A stretch of 64,000 nt of DNA from SURF-28 sp034521465. GTDB lineage: Bacteria > Bacteroidota > Ignavibacteria > Ignavibacteriales > Melioribacteraceae. Where the stretch lies: NCBI GenBank assembly GCA_034521465.1, contig JAXHMN010000010.1, positions 558,001 through 622,000 on the forward strand. Direction: 5' to 3'. Position numbers and translations under genes: made by a program. Positions 49,607-59,304 of the stretch are shown here, one piece after another. Positions within the stretch are counted from its first letter, which is position 1. Each line of letters begins with the position of its first letter. The notes below the pieces were generated by a model. That model did not search any database. It had not been told where the DNA came from and worked only from the letters and a program-made list of their open reading frames with translations.

Positions 49607-51418
49607 TTTAATATTACTTTTTGTTTTAACCACATTATTTTCGCAAGAAAAAATTCCCGTCGCGTTTTCTTTAGAATCTAAACAAGCCGACTCAGTTTTT
49701 ATTGCCGGTAGTTTTAATGATTGGTCGGCTGAGTTTAATCCCTCAAAAAACAAAATGATTCAATCTGGTCAGCCACTTTATATTTAGATCCGGGTTACTA
49801 CTATTATAAGTTTATCGTAGATAGCAATTGGATTCCCGATCCGAATAATGACTGGAAAATAAACGACGGTGGAAGCAGCTACAATTCTATAGTAAAGGTT
49901 GGTGATCCCCCAACTCCGCAAAGAGAGAAAAATGAATATAAACTTCCCCAAGAACTCATCCCTGAACCGGTTCTTCAAAACGATTCGCTTTTAATAGAGC
50001 TTTATTACGCGGCTTGGGCAATGGCTTGGAATAAAATTAAACAAGGTAATTCCCAAAACGGATTTGTTGATTTTTATATGGACGAAGGTTTTGATGATGC
50101 AATCTATCAATGGGATACCAATTTTATGGCTGCTTTCGGAATGTACGCTTCAAATTTATTTCCCGCAATGCAATCACTGGATAACTTTTATAATAACCAA
50201 AGAGAAGACGGATACATTCAACGAGTCTATTCAGAAATTAACGGACAGCAACTTGCTGAGCCAACCACCGATGAACCAATGATAAATCCGCCGCTCTTTC
50301 CTTGGATTGAGTGGAAATATTATCAAGTAACCGGCGATAGGTCCCGTTTCAAAACGGTGTTGCCAAAGATCATTAAATATTACGATTGGATAAATGAAAA
50401 CCTACGCGACTCAGTCGGACAGGGTTTATACTACACAACTCAACTCGGCAGCGGAATGGATAATTTACCACGACAAAATGTTGGTAAAGCTGGCTGGGTT
50501 GATCTTTCCGCACAAATGGCGCTTGCAGCCAAAATGATTGTTAATATTGCATCGGTTGTTGGAGACAATAAAATCGTATTAAAGTTTACAGATGAATACT
50601 CCCGCATAACTAATTTAATAAATGAGCTTTGCTGGAATGAAGATTCTCAGTTTTATTATGATTTAAGAGAAGACGGAAAAGTTAGCAAGGTAATGCACAT
50701 CGGCGGTTTTTGGACTTTACTTTCCGAAACCGCAACTCGAGACAGAGCCGAAGCGTTGTTCAAGCATCTCGCAAATCCCGATGAATTTTGGCGCCCCCAC
50801 ATGATTCCCGCTTTAGCCGCTAATCAACCCGCTTATGATTCAAGCGGACATTATTGGCGCGGCGGAGTTTGGGCTCCGACAAATTATATGGTAATAAAAG
50901 GATTAGAAAAATATGGACAGTATGATCTTGCCGGTCAAATAGTTGAAAATCATCTTTATAAAATGGCGGAAGTCTATTTTGAATTTCAGCCGCATGAAGA
51001 AAAAATTGCTTTCGAAGAAAGATACGGAGACGGTTATCAAACAATTTGGGAATGCTACTCACCGGAATTTGCTGAACCCGCAACACGGTGGGATGATACT
51101 TTTTATTCGCGACAAGATTTTGTCGGCTGGTCGGGTTTAGGTCCGATTGCTATGTTAATAGAAAATGTAATCGGTATAGAAATGGACGTCCCACAAAATC
51201 AAATCACTTGGCGAATAGATAGAACAGACAAACACGGCATCAAAAATCTAAATTACCTTGACGGTAAAGTTTCTCTTTTAGTTGACCCCGATGATGATCA
51301 ACTATCGTTCAATATAACTTCAACCCACAAATTTGATTTGTTGGTTATTTATAAAGGCAAGTCAACACTTCAAGAAATTAATATCGGCTCCAACCTTTTT
51401 ATAGTTGAATCCGAGTAA
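49590..51418 (+). CDS. Exported MGH1-like glycoside hydrolase with N-terminal CBM48-like domain, frameshifted near 49775
   Basis: About 609 residues. Signal peptide (LILLFVLTTLFSQ), then a CBM48/AMPK-like carbohydrate module (VFIAGSFNDWSAEFNP, and after a shift YLDPGYYYYKFIVDSNWIPD). From residue about 140 an (alpha/alpha)6 barrel of the GH63/MGH1 type follows: DDAIYQWDTNFMAAFGMYAS (general acid Asp region), EPMINPPLFPWIEWKYYQVT, HYWRGGVWAPTNYMVIKG and WECYSPEFAEPATRWDD. Members cleave glucosyl or mannosyl residues; trehalase-like activity is possible. ATG 49590 overlaps the inverted repeat left by the IS fragment, so the native upstream region may be lost. Confidence 0.8.
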
Positions 51419-51460
51419 CCTCACAATTTTTTAAATTCAGCAGTTTGCAATTTTACTCAG

Positions 51461-51493
51461 AATATACGTATATTGAAATAAACTATACGTATA
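51461..51493 (+). promoter_or_regulatory. Two palindromes before the DUF6364/PIN toxin-antitoxin pair
   Basis: AATATACGTATATT (14-bp perfect palindrome, 51461-51474) and TATACGTATA (51484-51493) lie 21 bp apart centre to centre, two helical turns, ending 14 bases before the antitoxin ATG. Likely autoregulatory operator. Confidence 0.7.
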
Positions 51494-51507
51494 AATATTA
51501 TTAAAAA

Positions 51508-51732
51508 ATGAAAACAAAAATAAATCTCACAATAAAATCAAAATTGATCCCACGCTCAAAAGAGTATGCAAAGAAAAAAGGGAAATCGGTTTCTCAATTA
51601 GTTGAAGAACTACTAGAAAGAGCGCTGAAACAAGATGAAACTAAATTTTCCGAAAGATGGCTGGGGAAAATAAAAGTCTCTGACAAAAAAGATGAACGTT
51701 TAGACTATCTTAAAAAACGTTATAACTTATGA
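51508..51732 (+). CDS. DUF6364-type RHH antitoxin
   Basis: 74 residues: MKTKINLTIKSKLIPRSKEY then AKKKGKSVSQLVEELLERAL, the strand-helix-helix of DUF6364/RHH antitoxins, and a C-terminal LGKIKVSDKKDERLDYLKKR for toxin contact. It overlaps the toxin gene by four bases (ATGA). Confidence 0.85.
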   Translation: MKTKINLTIKSKLIPRSKEYAKKKGKSVSQLVEELLERALKQDETKFSERWLGKIKVSDKKDERLDYLKKRYNL

Positions 51733-52145
51733 CTCTGTTAATCGATACAGATATTTTGCTTGATATTGCATTACAACGCACTACTTTTTATGAGTCTTCC
51801 GCAGAAGTTGTTGATTTGATAGAAAATAAAGATTTAACCGGTTTTGTGGCTTGGCATACTTTATCAAATTTTTATTACATAGCTGCATCCGGCTCGGGTA
51901 AAGAAAAAGCGCAAGAGTTTATTCATGAATTGCTTGATTTTGTAAATGTGGCAAAAACCGGGACTGATAGTGCTAAAAAAGCGCTGCGGTTAAACGTCCC
52001 CGACTTTGAAGATGCTTTGCAGATCTCGGCGGTACTAGCCTGTAATGCAGATTTTATTATTACCCGGAATTTCAAGCATTATAAAAATAGCCCAATAAAA
52101 GCACTGACGCCGGAAGCATTTTTAAGGAAACATTACAAATTGTAA
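51729..52145 (+). CDS. PIN domain toxin (VapC-like ribonuclease)
   Basis: 138 residues with the PIN-domain acids: Asp in LLIDTDILLDIALQR, Glu/Asp in SSAEVVDLIENKD, and the C-terminal DFEDALQISAVLACNADFII (Asp pair). PIN toxins cleave RNA with Mg2+. It forms a toxin-antitoxin pair with the gene upstream. Confidence 0.9.
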   Translation: MTLLIDTDILLDIALQRTTFYESSAEVVDLIENKDLTGFVAWHTLSNFYYIAASGSGKEKAQEFIHELLDFVNVAKTGTDSAKKALRLNVPDFEDALQISAVLACNADFIITRNFKHYKNSPIKALTPEAFLRKHYKL

Positions 52146-52223
52146 ATCTCACCTCGAAATTATAGCAACTTTAACTTTCCTGAAGCATCTTTAAATATTA
52201 TAACACATTCAAAAAGTTATTAA

Positions 52224-53518
52224 ATGAAAAAGCTGATCTTTTTTTTACTAATATCTCTAGTTTCAATTGCGCAATCAAACTTCGATAAAGCAAACAAATT
52301 AATACTCAAAAATAATTTCGCTGAAGCTGCTAAAATTCTCGAAAATTTCACTCATGAAAATGAAAATGCTGACGCATACCTAAAATTAGGAATCTGTTAC
52401 AAAAACCTGATGCTTCACACCGAAGCGCTTAAAGCAATCGAAAGGGCAAATGAATTAGACACCAACAACGTTGATATACTTACAAACCTTGCATCACTTT
52501 ATTCAACTAACGGATTTGACAAGAGTGCAATAGGAACATATCAAAAAGTTATTCAATTGGATTCTACTAATCTTTTTGCCAAGATCAATTTAGCCAAACT
52601 TTATGTTGACTCAGGCAAATGGAATGCCGCTAAGTCAATTTATTTAGACTTAGCAAAGTACGACTCTAGAAATTCATTTTATTATCGGCAGCTTGGTTAT
52701 GTGTTTCAAAAGGAAAATAAACTTGATGACGCTTATCATTATTATAAAACTGCTTACGCTTTAAATCCACAAGATCATTTTACAATTAGTAATCTTGCAA
52801 AAGTTTATTTTCAAAAAGAACAGTCCGACTCTGCAATCGCTATAATTGATAAGGGTTTGGAGACTTTCGAAAACAACACACAATTCTTAAAGTTAAAAAG
52901 TGATATTTACTTTTCATTAAAAAATTATCCCGGTGCCGTTAATGCAATTGTACGGCTTATAGCAAACGGCGATGAGTCTGCTCAGTTGTATCAGAGATTA
53001 GGAATTTGCTATTACCAAATTGCAGTAGAAAATTTTGTCGGGGAAGCACAAATTCAAAAACTTGGATCTGCAATTGAAACGCTCAATAAATCTTCCGCAA
53101 TCGATTCAACACAAAGTTTAACCGAACTTTATCTTGGGCTGACTTATAAAGAACTCGAGAAAATGAAGAAGCAATTAATCATCTGCAAAAAGCAATTGAG
53201 TTAATTTACCCAAAATACACCTCGGCTATTTTCACAAACCTTGCAATTGTTCATAGTCGAGAAGAAAATTATGCAGAGGCAATAAAAAATTTCAAAGCCG
53301 CAAAAAAATTCGATCAAGAAAATCCAAATTATTATTACTATCTAGCTTCGACTTACGATCAATATTACTTCGATAAACAGGTACCACTTATTTATTATCA
53401 ACTATATTTATCAAGCAGTGATACACTTGATAGCTCGTTAAAGAATTATGCGATTACAAGAATAGAAGAGCTGAAGGAAACTGTTCATTTCCAAAACGGT
53501 AACAAAAAGAATAAATAG
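52224..53518 (+). CDS. Exported TPR protein, frameshifted near 53160
   Basis: About 431 residues: signal peptide (IFFLLISLVSIAQ) and then ten or so TPR repeats (ADAYLKLGICYKNLMLHTEA, VDILTNLASLYSTNGFDKSA, NSFYYRQLGYVFQKENKLDD ...). The frame shifts near 53160, at a run of four A, and the last repeats continue (EEAINHLQKAIELIYPKYTS, AIFTNLAIVHSREENYAEAI) to TAG 53518. Such periplasmic TPR proteins are scaffolds; the partner is unknown. Confidence 0.8.
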
Positions 53519-53704
53519 ACTTTATTATCTATTTACCTATAGTTTAATTTTCTTTTCGAAAATCAATCAATTGTTTTAAGACTTTGCGTCTTCTATGCGT
53601 AACTCATTTTAGTATAATGACTTACGCAACCAAACTCATTGCAAACCCATTCTATTTTTACTATATTTTAAAGTTTACCTTTTTCAAAAAACGCAAAGAA
53701 CAAT

Positions 53705-55069
53705 TTGAACGAATTTCTTCAAAATACAGAAGACACAATCGCAGCTTTAGCAACGCCATCCGGCGTCGGTGCTATCTCCGTAATTCGTGTAAGCGGTCCG
53801 AAAAGTATTGCGAGTGTTGATTCAATTTTTTCCGGTGCTGCAAAGCTGAGCGAAGCAAAAACTCACACAATCCATTACGGCAAAATTAAATACACAAATG
53901 AGGTGATTGACGATGTTTTAGTTTCTGTTTTCCGTGCGCCAAACTCTTACACCGGCGAGGACTCTGCTGAGATCAGCACACACGGAAGCCAGCTTATCGT
54001 TCAAAAAATTATTGAAGCTCTGCTGGATGAAGGTATTCGACTTGCCGAACCGGGCGAGTTTACTCGAAGAGCGCTTTTAAACGGCAGAATCGACTTGGCA
54101 CAAGCCGAAGCGGTTGTCGATGTAATTAACTCAAGAACCGAGGCATCCTTACGAGGCGCACGCAATCAGCTTGACGGAGTGCTTTCGGCAAAAGTCGACT
54201 CGCTCAGAGAAATGCTCGTTAATTCATCTTCGATGTTGGAACTCGAATTAGATTTTGCGGAAGAAGATCTGGAATTTCTTCCTAAAGATAAAGTAATTGC
54301 AAGAATTGATGAGATCGTTGAAGAGATTGATAAACTTTTAAACACCTACGCATTCGGAAAAGTAATTCGCGATGGTGTGAATGTCGCTCTGGTTGGAAAG
54401 CCGAACGTCGGAAAATCATCTTTGCTCAATTACATGTTGAAAGAATCGCGGGCAATTGTGAGCGAAATTCCGGGTACGACCAGGGATGTAATTCGGGAGG
54501 AATTTTCGGTCGACGGAATTTTATACCGGCTTTATGACACCGCCGGAATTAGATTAACCCAAGATGCGGTAGAGAAAGAAGGTGTTTATAGAAGTCGAGA
54601 CGCTGTTAAAAACTCCGATGTGGTTTTATTCTTGAACGATGCATTGGAAGGACCGGCGGATGATCTTTATACTCAATTATTGGATTTAACCAATAAGGAG
54701 AAAATTCTAAAAATCGTCAACAAAATAGATCTCAACTCTAACCACGGAATAAATTGTGATATCGAAATTTCTGCTTTAACAGGAGAGGGAATTGAGGAGC
54801 TTTTTGTAAAGATGAAAGAGGTTGCAATCGGTTCACAAAATTACAGCGAAAAGGGCGCTATTGTTTCGAACCTGCGTCACTACCGTGCGCTGAAGAAAGC
54901 AAAAGAAGATTTACATAACGCAAAAGAATCCGTTAAAAGCGGAATGAGCGGAGAATTTATAGCTGTTGATTTAAGAAATGCCGAAAGTTCTCTCGGAGAA
55001 ATCATCGGCAAGGTAACTACCGATGATATTTTGAACAATATTTTTTCAAAATTCTGTATAGGGAAGTAA
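53705..55069 (+). CDS. mnmE: tRNA modification GTPase MnmE
   Basis: 454 residues. N-terminal tetrahydrofolate-binding part (DTIAALATPSGVGAISVIRV, GEDSAEISTHGS), G domain with G1 GKPNVGKSS (about residue 231), switch GTTRDVIREE, DTAGIR and NKIDL, and the C-terminal Cys motif CIGK. With MnmG it makes 5-carboxymethylaminomethyl-uridine at the tRNA wobble position. TTG 53705 is the only start that fits the family N-terminus; there is no ATG in frame upstream and the ribosome binding site is weak. mnmG follows after a 128-bp gap carrying two parS-like sites. Confidence 0.95.
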   Translation: MNEFLQNTEDTIAALATPSGVGAISVIRVSGPKSIASVDSIFSGAAKLSEAKTHTIHYGKIKYTNEVIDDVLVSVFRAPNSYTGEDSAEISTHGSQLIVQKIIEALLDEGIRLAEPGEFTRRALLNGRIDLAQAEAVVDVINSRTEASLRGARNQLDGVLSAKVDSLREMLVNSSSMLELELDFAEEDLEFLPKDKVIARIDEIVEEIDKLLNTYAFGKVIRDGVNVALVGKPNVGKSSLLNYMLKESRAIVSEIPGTTRDVIREEFSVDGILYRLYDTAGIRLTQDAVEKEGVYRSRDAVKNSDVVLFLNDALEGPADDLYTQLLDLTNKEKILKIVNKIDLNSNHGINCDIEISALTGEGIEELFVKMKEVAIGSQNYSEKGAIVSNLRHYRALKKAKEDLHNAKESVKSGMSGEFIAVDLRNAESSLGEIIGKVTTDDILNNIFSKFCIGK

Positions 55070-55087
55070 AAACAAAGGTTTTTGAAC

Positions 55088-55103
55088 TGTTCCACGTGAA
55101 ACA
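55088..55103. promoter_or_regulatory. parS-like centromere site 1
   Basis: TGTTCCACGTGAAACA differs from the chromosomal parS consensus (TGTTTCACGTGAAACA) at one base. ParB would bind here. It lies 18 bases after the mnmE stop. Confidence 0.85.
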
Positions 55104-55144
55104 AAATTGTATTGCATGGGTTAATATCCAATTTCGTTAAAAAT

Positions 55145-55160
55145 AGTTTCACGTGAAACA
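55145..55160. promoter_or_regulatory. parS-like centromere site 2
   Basis: AGTTTCACGTGAAACA differs from the parS consensus only at the first base; the 14-bp core is a perfect palindrome. It is 57 bp from site 1 centre to centre and 37 bp before the mnmG start. Confidence 0.85.
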
Positions 55161-55197
55161 CGAGAAAAAAGTTAGAAAAGAAAGGAAAATCGCATAA

Positions 55198-56991
55198 ATG
55201 TATTTTGATTTGATAGTTGTTGGCGGTGGACACGCCGGAATTGAAGCTGCTGTTTCAGCGGCAAAGATGGGAGTTTCGGTTGGTGTGGTGACCATGGACA
55301 AAAATGCCATCGGCAGAATGTCATGTAATCCGGCAATCGGGGGAAGTGCGAAAGGACATTTGGTTCATGAGATTGATGCCCTCGGCGGGGTGATGGGACA
55401 AATTGCAGACAGAACAGGAATTCAATTCCGCACATTAAATAAATCGAAAGGTCCGGCAGTTTGGGCGGGGCGTTGTCAATCGGATAGAAAACTTTATTCT
55501 GAAGAAGCGGCAAGAGTTGTTAACTCCGTTCCGGGAATCACAATTGTTGAAGATGCAATCACTGAAGCGGTCGAAGAAAACAAAAAGATCGTCGGTGTAC
55601 GAACCCTCAAAGGAAATGAAATAAAATGTAAAGCACTTGTTGTATGTTCCGGTACTTTTCTAAACGGATTGATGCACACAGGATTGAATGCAACGAAGGG
55701 GGGAAGGTACGGCGAGCAGCCCTCTGGCGGTTTGACCGAATCAATCGTAAAAATGGGATTTGAAACAGGACGACTGAAAACCGGAACTCCGCCAAGATTA
55801 AAATTAGATTCAATCGACTATAATGTTTTGGAAGAACAGCCGGGCGATGAAAATCCACAGCCATTTTCCAGAAGAACTGATCGTTCCAAATTTCCTTTCC
55901 TCGAACAAAGAAGCTGCTGGTTGACAAAGACAAGCGACAAAGTCCATAAAATTCTTGAAAAGGGATTTGATGATTCACCGATGTTCAGGGGATTGATAAA
56001 TGGAGTTGGGCCAAGATATTGTCCTTCAATCGAAGATAAAATTGTTAGGTTTTCCGACAAACCAAGTCACCAAATTTTCCTCGAACCGGAAGGTTTGGAT
56101 TCTGACTTGATTTATGTAAACGGTTTTTCAACTTCTCTTCCCGAAGATATTCAAAGAGAAGCACTGGCATTAATACCTGGATTAGAACACGCGGAAATGG
56201 TCCGACCCGGTTATGCCGTTGAGTATGACTATTTTCCTCCTTTCCAAATTGATTTGACCATGGAAACAAAACTTATCGAGGGATTATACTTTGCCGGACA
56301 AATCAACGGAACCTCCGGTTATGAAGAAGCTGCCGGACAAGGATTAGTCGCCGGAATAAATGCCGCCCTAAAAATTCTCGGCGAAAAAGAAGAATTCGTT
56401 CTTAAAAGAAGTGATGCCTATATTGGCGTTTTGGTTGATGACTTAGTCGGCAAGTCAACGGACGAACCTTACAGAATGTTTACTTCAAGAGCCGAACATA
56501 GATTACTTCTGCGTCAAGATAATGCCGACAGACGACTGTATGAATTCGGTCACCGTTATGGTTTAATAAGCGATGATGAATTTAACGAAATGAAAGAAAG
56601 GGAAGTGCTGATTAACAAAAGCGTGGACCTCTTCCAAGTAATAAAATTCAAACCGGATGAAATAAACTCTCTGCTCGAAACAAAAGGAACGAATAAAATT
56701 GACAATTCCGAAACCGTAAGTAAATTAACAAAACGCCCGGAGATGGGTTTAAGAGATTTACTAAATGAACTCGATTTTCAAAAATATCCACTTGTAAAAT
56801 CTTTACTTGAAAATGAGCAGGCGCTGCGGCAAGTAGAGATCGAATTGAAATATGAAGGTTATATTAATCGTCAGCAAGAACTAATTGATAAGATGGAAAA
56901 ACTGGAGGAAATGAAGATTCCAGAGAGTTTTGACTATTTAAAATTAAAAACTATTTCTACCGAATCTAAAGAGAAAATTGCACAAAATTAA
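55198..56991 (+). CDS. mnmG: tRNA uridine 5-carboxymethylaminomethyl synthase MnmG
   Basis: 597 residues, FAD enzyme. Dinucleotide-binding start VVGGGHAGIEAAVSAAKMG, SCNPAIGGSAKGHLVHEIDA, the PRYCPSIEDKIVRF motif, the second FAD motif YFAGQINGTSGYEEAAGQGL and the helical tRNA-binding C-terminus (TSRAEHRLLLRQDNADRRL). Works with MnmE on the wobble uridine. Start ATG 55198 after AAAGGAAA. A weak hairpin (57019-57046) follows the gene. Confidence 0.97.
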   Translation: MYFDLIVVGGGHAGIEAAVSAAKMGVSVGVVTMDKNAIGRMSCNPAIGGSAKGHLVHEIDALGGVMGQIADRTGIQFRTLNKSKGPAVWAGRCQSDRKLYSEEAARVVNSVPGITIVEDAITEAVEENKKIVGVRTLKGNEIKCKALVVCSGTFLNGLMHTGLNATKGGRYGEQPSGGLTESIVKMGFETGRLKTGTPPRLKLDSIDYNVLEEQPGDENPQPFSRRTDRSKFPFLEQRSCWLTKTSDKVHKILEKGFDDSPMFRGLINGVGPRYCPSIEDKIVRFSDKPSHQIFLEPEGLDSDLIYVNGFSTSLPEDIQREALALIPGLEHAEMVRPGYAVEYDYFPPFQIDLTMETKLIEGLYFAGQINGTSGYEEAAGQGLVAGINAALKILGEKEEFVLKRSDAYIGVLVDDLVGKSTDEPYRMFTSRAEHRLLLRQDNADRRLYEFGHRYGLISDDEFNEMKEREVLINKSVDLFQVIKFKPDEINSLLETKGTNKIDNSETVSKLTKRPEMGLRDLLNELDFQKYPLVKSLLENEQALRQVEIELKYEGYINRQQELIDKMEKLEEMKIPESFDYLKLKTISTESKEKIAQN

Positions 56992-57092
56992 GCCGAGATC
57001 AATCGGACAAGCATCTCGAATATCTGGGGTATCGCCTTCAGATATTTCTATTTATTAGTATATTTGAAGAATTAATTTTTGAGGGGACTTTT

Positions 57093-57773
57093 TTGGATAA
57101 ACAAGAACAATATTTACGAGAACTGAGACAGTTTTTTTGGGAAAACGGAATCACGCCGGATGAATATCAACTTGAAAGATTGGCTCATTTTGCTGATTTG
57201 GTCGTCAGTAAAAATCAAGAAGTTAATCTAATTTCCAGACGAGATGAAAAAAATATAATTGAAAATCACATATTTATTTCATCCTTTATTTCAGAGTTTA
57301 TACCTAAAGATATTAACTATTTCTTAGACATCGGTACCGGCGGCGGATTCCCGGGAATCCCGCTTGCAATTACACGTCCGCTTTTGCGCGGTGTACTCGC
57401 CGATTCGACAAGCAAAAAAATTGAAGCTGTTGATGAGTTTGTTGATAAACTAAAACTTGGAAATATTGTTGCCGAAAACAGCCGAGTTGAATCGCAAGAG
57501 TTCAAAGAAAAATATGCAAATAAATTTGATCTTATTGTAAGTCGCGGTACCGTTCCATTGATTATTCTTTTTAGATATGCAATTCCTTTAATTAAAGAAA
57601 AAGCATTTTTGTTCGCGATAAAAGGCGGAAACTTAGACGAGGAATATAAAACCGCTGAAATGAAATACAAATCTTATATCAAAAAATCTACAATCTTTGA
57701 ATTGGCTTATAAGCCAACCAACATCAAAAATAAAAAAGGGAAGAAATTAGTTTTCCTTGAGTTGAGTAAATAA
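57093..57773 (+). CDS. rsmG: 16S rRNA m7G527 methyltransferase RsmG
   Basis: 226 residues. LNLIS-type helix (KNQEVNLISRRDEKNIIENH), SAM motif LDIGTGGGFPGIPLAI, and KANLADSTSKK-type following strand (GVLADSTSKKIEAVDEF), then DLIVSRGTVPL. The TTG start 57093 has an excellent GAGGGG ribosome binding site and gives the family N-terminus. Third gene of the mnmE-mnmG-rsmG cluster; no parAB genes follow. Confidence 0.95.
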   Translation: MDKQEQYLRELRQFFWENGITPDEYQLERLAHFADLVVSKNQEVNLISRRDEKNIIENHIFISSFISEFIPKDINYFLDIGTGGGFPGIPLAITRPLLRGVLADSTSKKIEAVDEFVDKLKLGNIVAENSRVESQEFKEKYANKFDLIVSRGTVPLIILFRYAIPLIKEKAFLFAIKGGNLDEEYKTAEMKYKSYIKKSTIFELAYKPTNIKNKKGKKLVFLELSK

Positions 57774-57786
57774 ATTTTATAATGGA

Positions 57787-57865
57787 TGGAACGCAGATTA
57801 TTATGATGGTTATGATCAATCATGATCTTAACAAGATCATAATTTTCATAAAGATCTGCGTTCCA
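57787..57865. repeat. 79-bp hairpin repeat (GGAACGCAGAT family)
   Basis: TGGAACGCAGAT (57787-57798) and ATCTGCGTTCCA (57854-57865) are perfect 12-bp inverted ends; the middle pairs further (TATGATC...GATCATA). Same ends as the repeat at 63692-63773. It lies between convergent rsmG and the copper-chaperone operon and may also end transcription. Confidence 0.75.
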
Positions 57866-57880
57866 ATTATAAAATAAAAA

Positions 57881-58441
57881 TTAGTTTACTTCCTTCATTT
57901 CTTCTTGTTCATCGTTGCTGATTGTCGGCATTTTATCTTCTACCTTTGCAGTCACTTTCACCTCACCCGCGTTTTTGAAAATCAAAGTAACTTCGCCTTC
58001 TTCACCTTCGGCAAGAGCTTCGTTTAGTTTAATTAACATTACGTGATATGACATTGGTTTGAATTGAAAAATGTTTCCGGCTTCCATCACAAGATGATCA
58101 ACTTCTCTCATGCCCATCATATCACCCTCTTTATAAGTTTCGTGGATTTCGGTTTTTTGTGAGAGTTCTGATTTTGCACTGAGTAAAGTGTCATTTTCAT
58201 TTGTATTGTTTATTACTCGGAAAAACATTCCTGTATTTCTGCTTTTACCCGCCGGACGTATCCAAGCATCCGCAATATGAAGTCCATCTTCAAATGCATC
58301 GAGCAATATTTTCTTTTCGGCTTGCTCTTTCTTTGACACCGATTCATCAACTCTTTGTGCTGTTTCTTCTTTCAGTTCTTTCTTTTCCTCACATCCAAAA
58401 AAGATCAATGCAGAAAAGAGAATGATTATTAATTTTTTCAT
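57881..58441 (-). CDS. PCu(A)C family copper chaperone, lipoprotein
   Basis: 186 residues, lipobox ALIFFGCEE. The PCuAC domain starts LHIADAWIRPAGKSRNTGMF. The copper site follows the H-x(n)-M-x(21-22)-H-x-M plan: EIHETYKEGDMMGM with His and Met, then FQFKPMSYHVMLIK with the His-x-Met pair. It carries Cu(I) to the CuA centre of cytochrome c oxidase. It is the second gene of an operon with the SCO protein (15 bases apart). Confidence 0.9.
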   Translation of the reverse strand: MKKLIIILFSALIFFGCEEKKELKEETAQRVDESVSKKEQAEKKILLDAFEDGLHIADAWIRPAGKSRNTGMFFRVINNTNENDTLLSAKSELSQKTEIHETYKEGDMMGMREVDHLVMEAGNIFQFKPMSYHVMLIKLNEALAEGEEGEVTLIFKNAGEVKVTAKVEDKMPTISNDEQEEMKEVN

Positions 58442-58456
58442 GGTTGTTCCTCCCTT

Positions 58457-59164
58457 TTAATTTGCTAAAGTTTTTATGTCGGCTATTATTTGTGCCAACT
58501 GCGATTCAAATTCGTTTCTGTGATTGCAATTTGGACAGTTTACAAAATCTTGGTTAATCATAACATTTTGATCTATCCACTCGCCGCAGTTTTCACATTT
58601 AAGATTAAGATGGTTGGTACTTCCCAAATAATTTTTTCTAACTCTTCCCTCTTGATCCACGATTGCGATTCTATCGGTGTGAATATAAAAGTACATCATT
58701 TCCCCGTCTTCCATTTCGGTTGAATCGCTTGGAACGGCAACTACACCAACGTCTCTAATCAATCGGTCTGTTTCCGATTTTTCTCCGGTTAAAAATGTCC
58801 AATTGCTTGTATCTAATTTTCTTATTTCTGCATATTCTTTCAATACCGAAGGCGTATCATATTCAGGATCGAAAGAAACGGTGACAAACTCAACATCTTC
58901 AATTCCCTCTTCCTTAACTTTCTCTTGAATGATTCTCATGTTGTTTGTAGTGAGCGGACAGATATCCGGACAGTTCGTAAAGACATAACCAACTATTGCA
59001 ATCTTTCCACTCACAACATCGGGAAACGTAACCTCAACGCTATCTTGATTTAACAGTTCATAATTTTTGTTCGATAAGTCTTCTTCGATTGGAAGAGAAT
59101 CGCCGCAGCTGCTTAAATAAAACATGGTGAAAACTAGTGTTACAAATAAAATTAACTTTTTCAT
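58457..59164 (-). CDS. SCO1/SenC family copper protein with zinc-ribbon-like insert, lipoprotein
   Basis: 235 residues, lipobox FYLSSCGD. Thioredoxin-like SCO fold: VGYVFTNCPDICPLTTNNMR holds the CxxxC copper ligands, FLTGEKSETDRLIRDVGVVA the usual middle, and MMYFYIHTDRIAIVDQEGRV the third ligand His. The family normally ends soon after. Here a segment with two CxxC pairs, LKCENCGEW and VNCPNCNHR, follows before the final helix, probably a structural zinc ribbon. It works in assembly of the CuA site of cytochrome c oxidase together with the PCuAC gene just downstream. Confidence 0.9.
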   Translation of the reverse strand: MKKLILFVTLVFTMFYLSSCGDSLPIEEDLSNKNYELLNQDSVEVTFPDVVSGKIAIVGYVFTNCPDICPLTTNNMRIIQEKVKEEGIEDVEFVTVSFDPEYDTPSVLKEYAEIRKLDTSNWTFLTGEKSETDRLIRDVGVVAVPSDSTEMEDGEMMYFYIHTDRIAIVDQEGRVRKNYLGSTNHLNLKCENCGEWIDQNVMINQDFVNCPNCNHRNEFESQLAQIIADIKTLAN

Positions 59165-59304
59165 AGTAGCTTCTCTGTTTAGTCAAATATAAAGTTAGAC
59201 AAAAAGAAAATCATTTTGATTCAATAGTGCAGACCGATAAGTCTTAAAAATAACAAAAAGATTTTATAGATTTGTTTTACACTCTCAAACAATAATATGG
59301 TTCA

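Noticed and set aside
49590..49753. N-terminal extension of the transposase to 49753
   Set aside because: This part is antisense to the signal peptide and CBM48 domain of the glycoside hydrolase and does not resemble IS1634 proteins.
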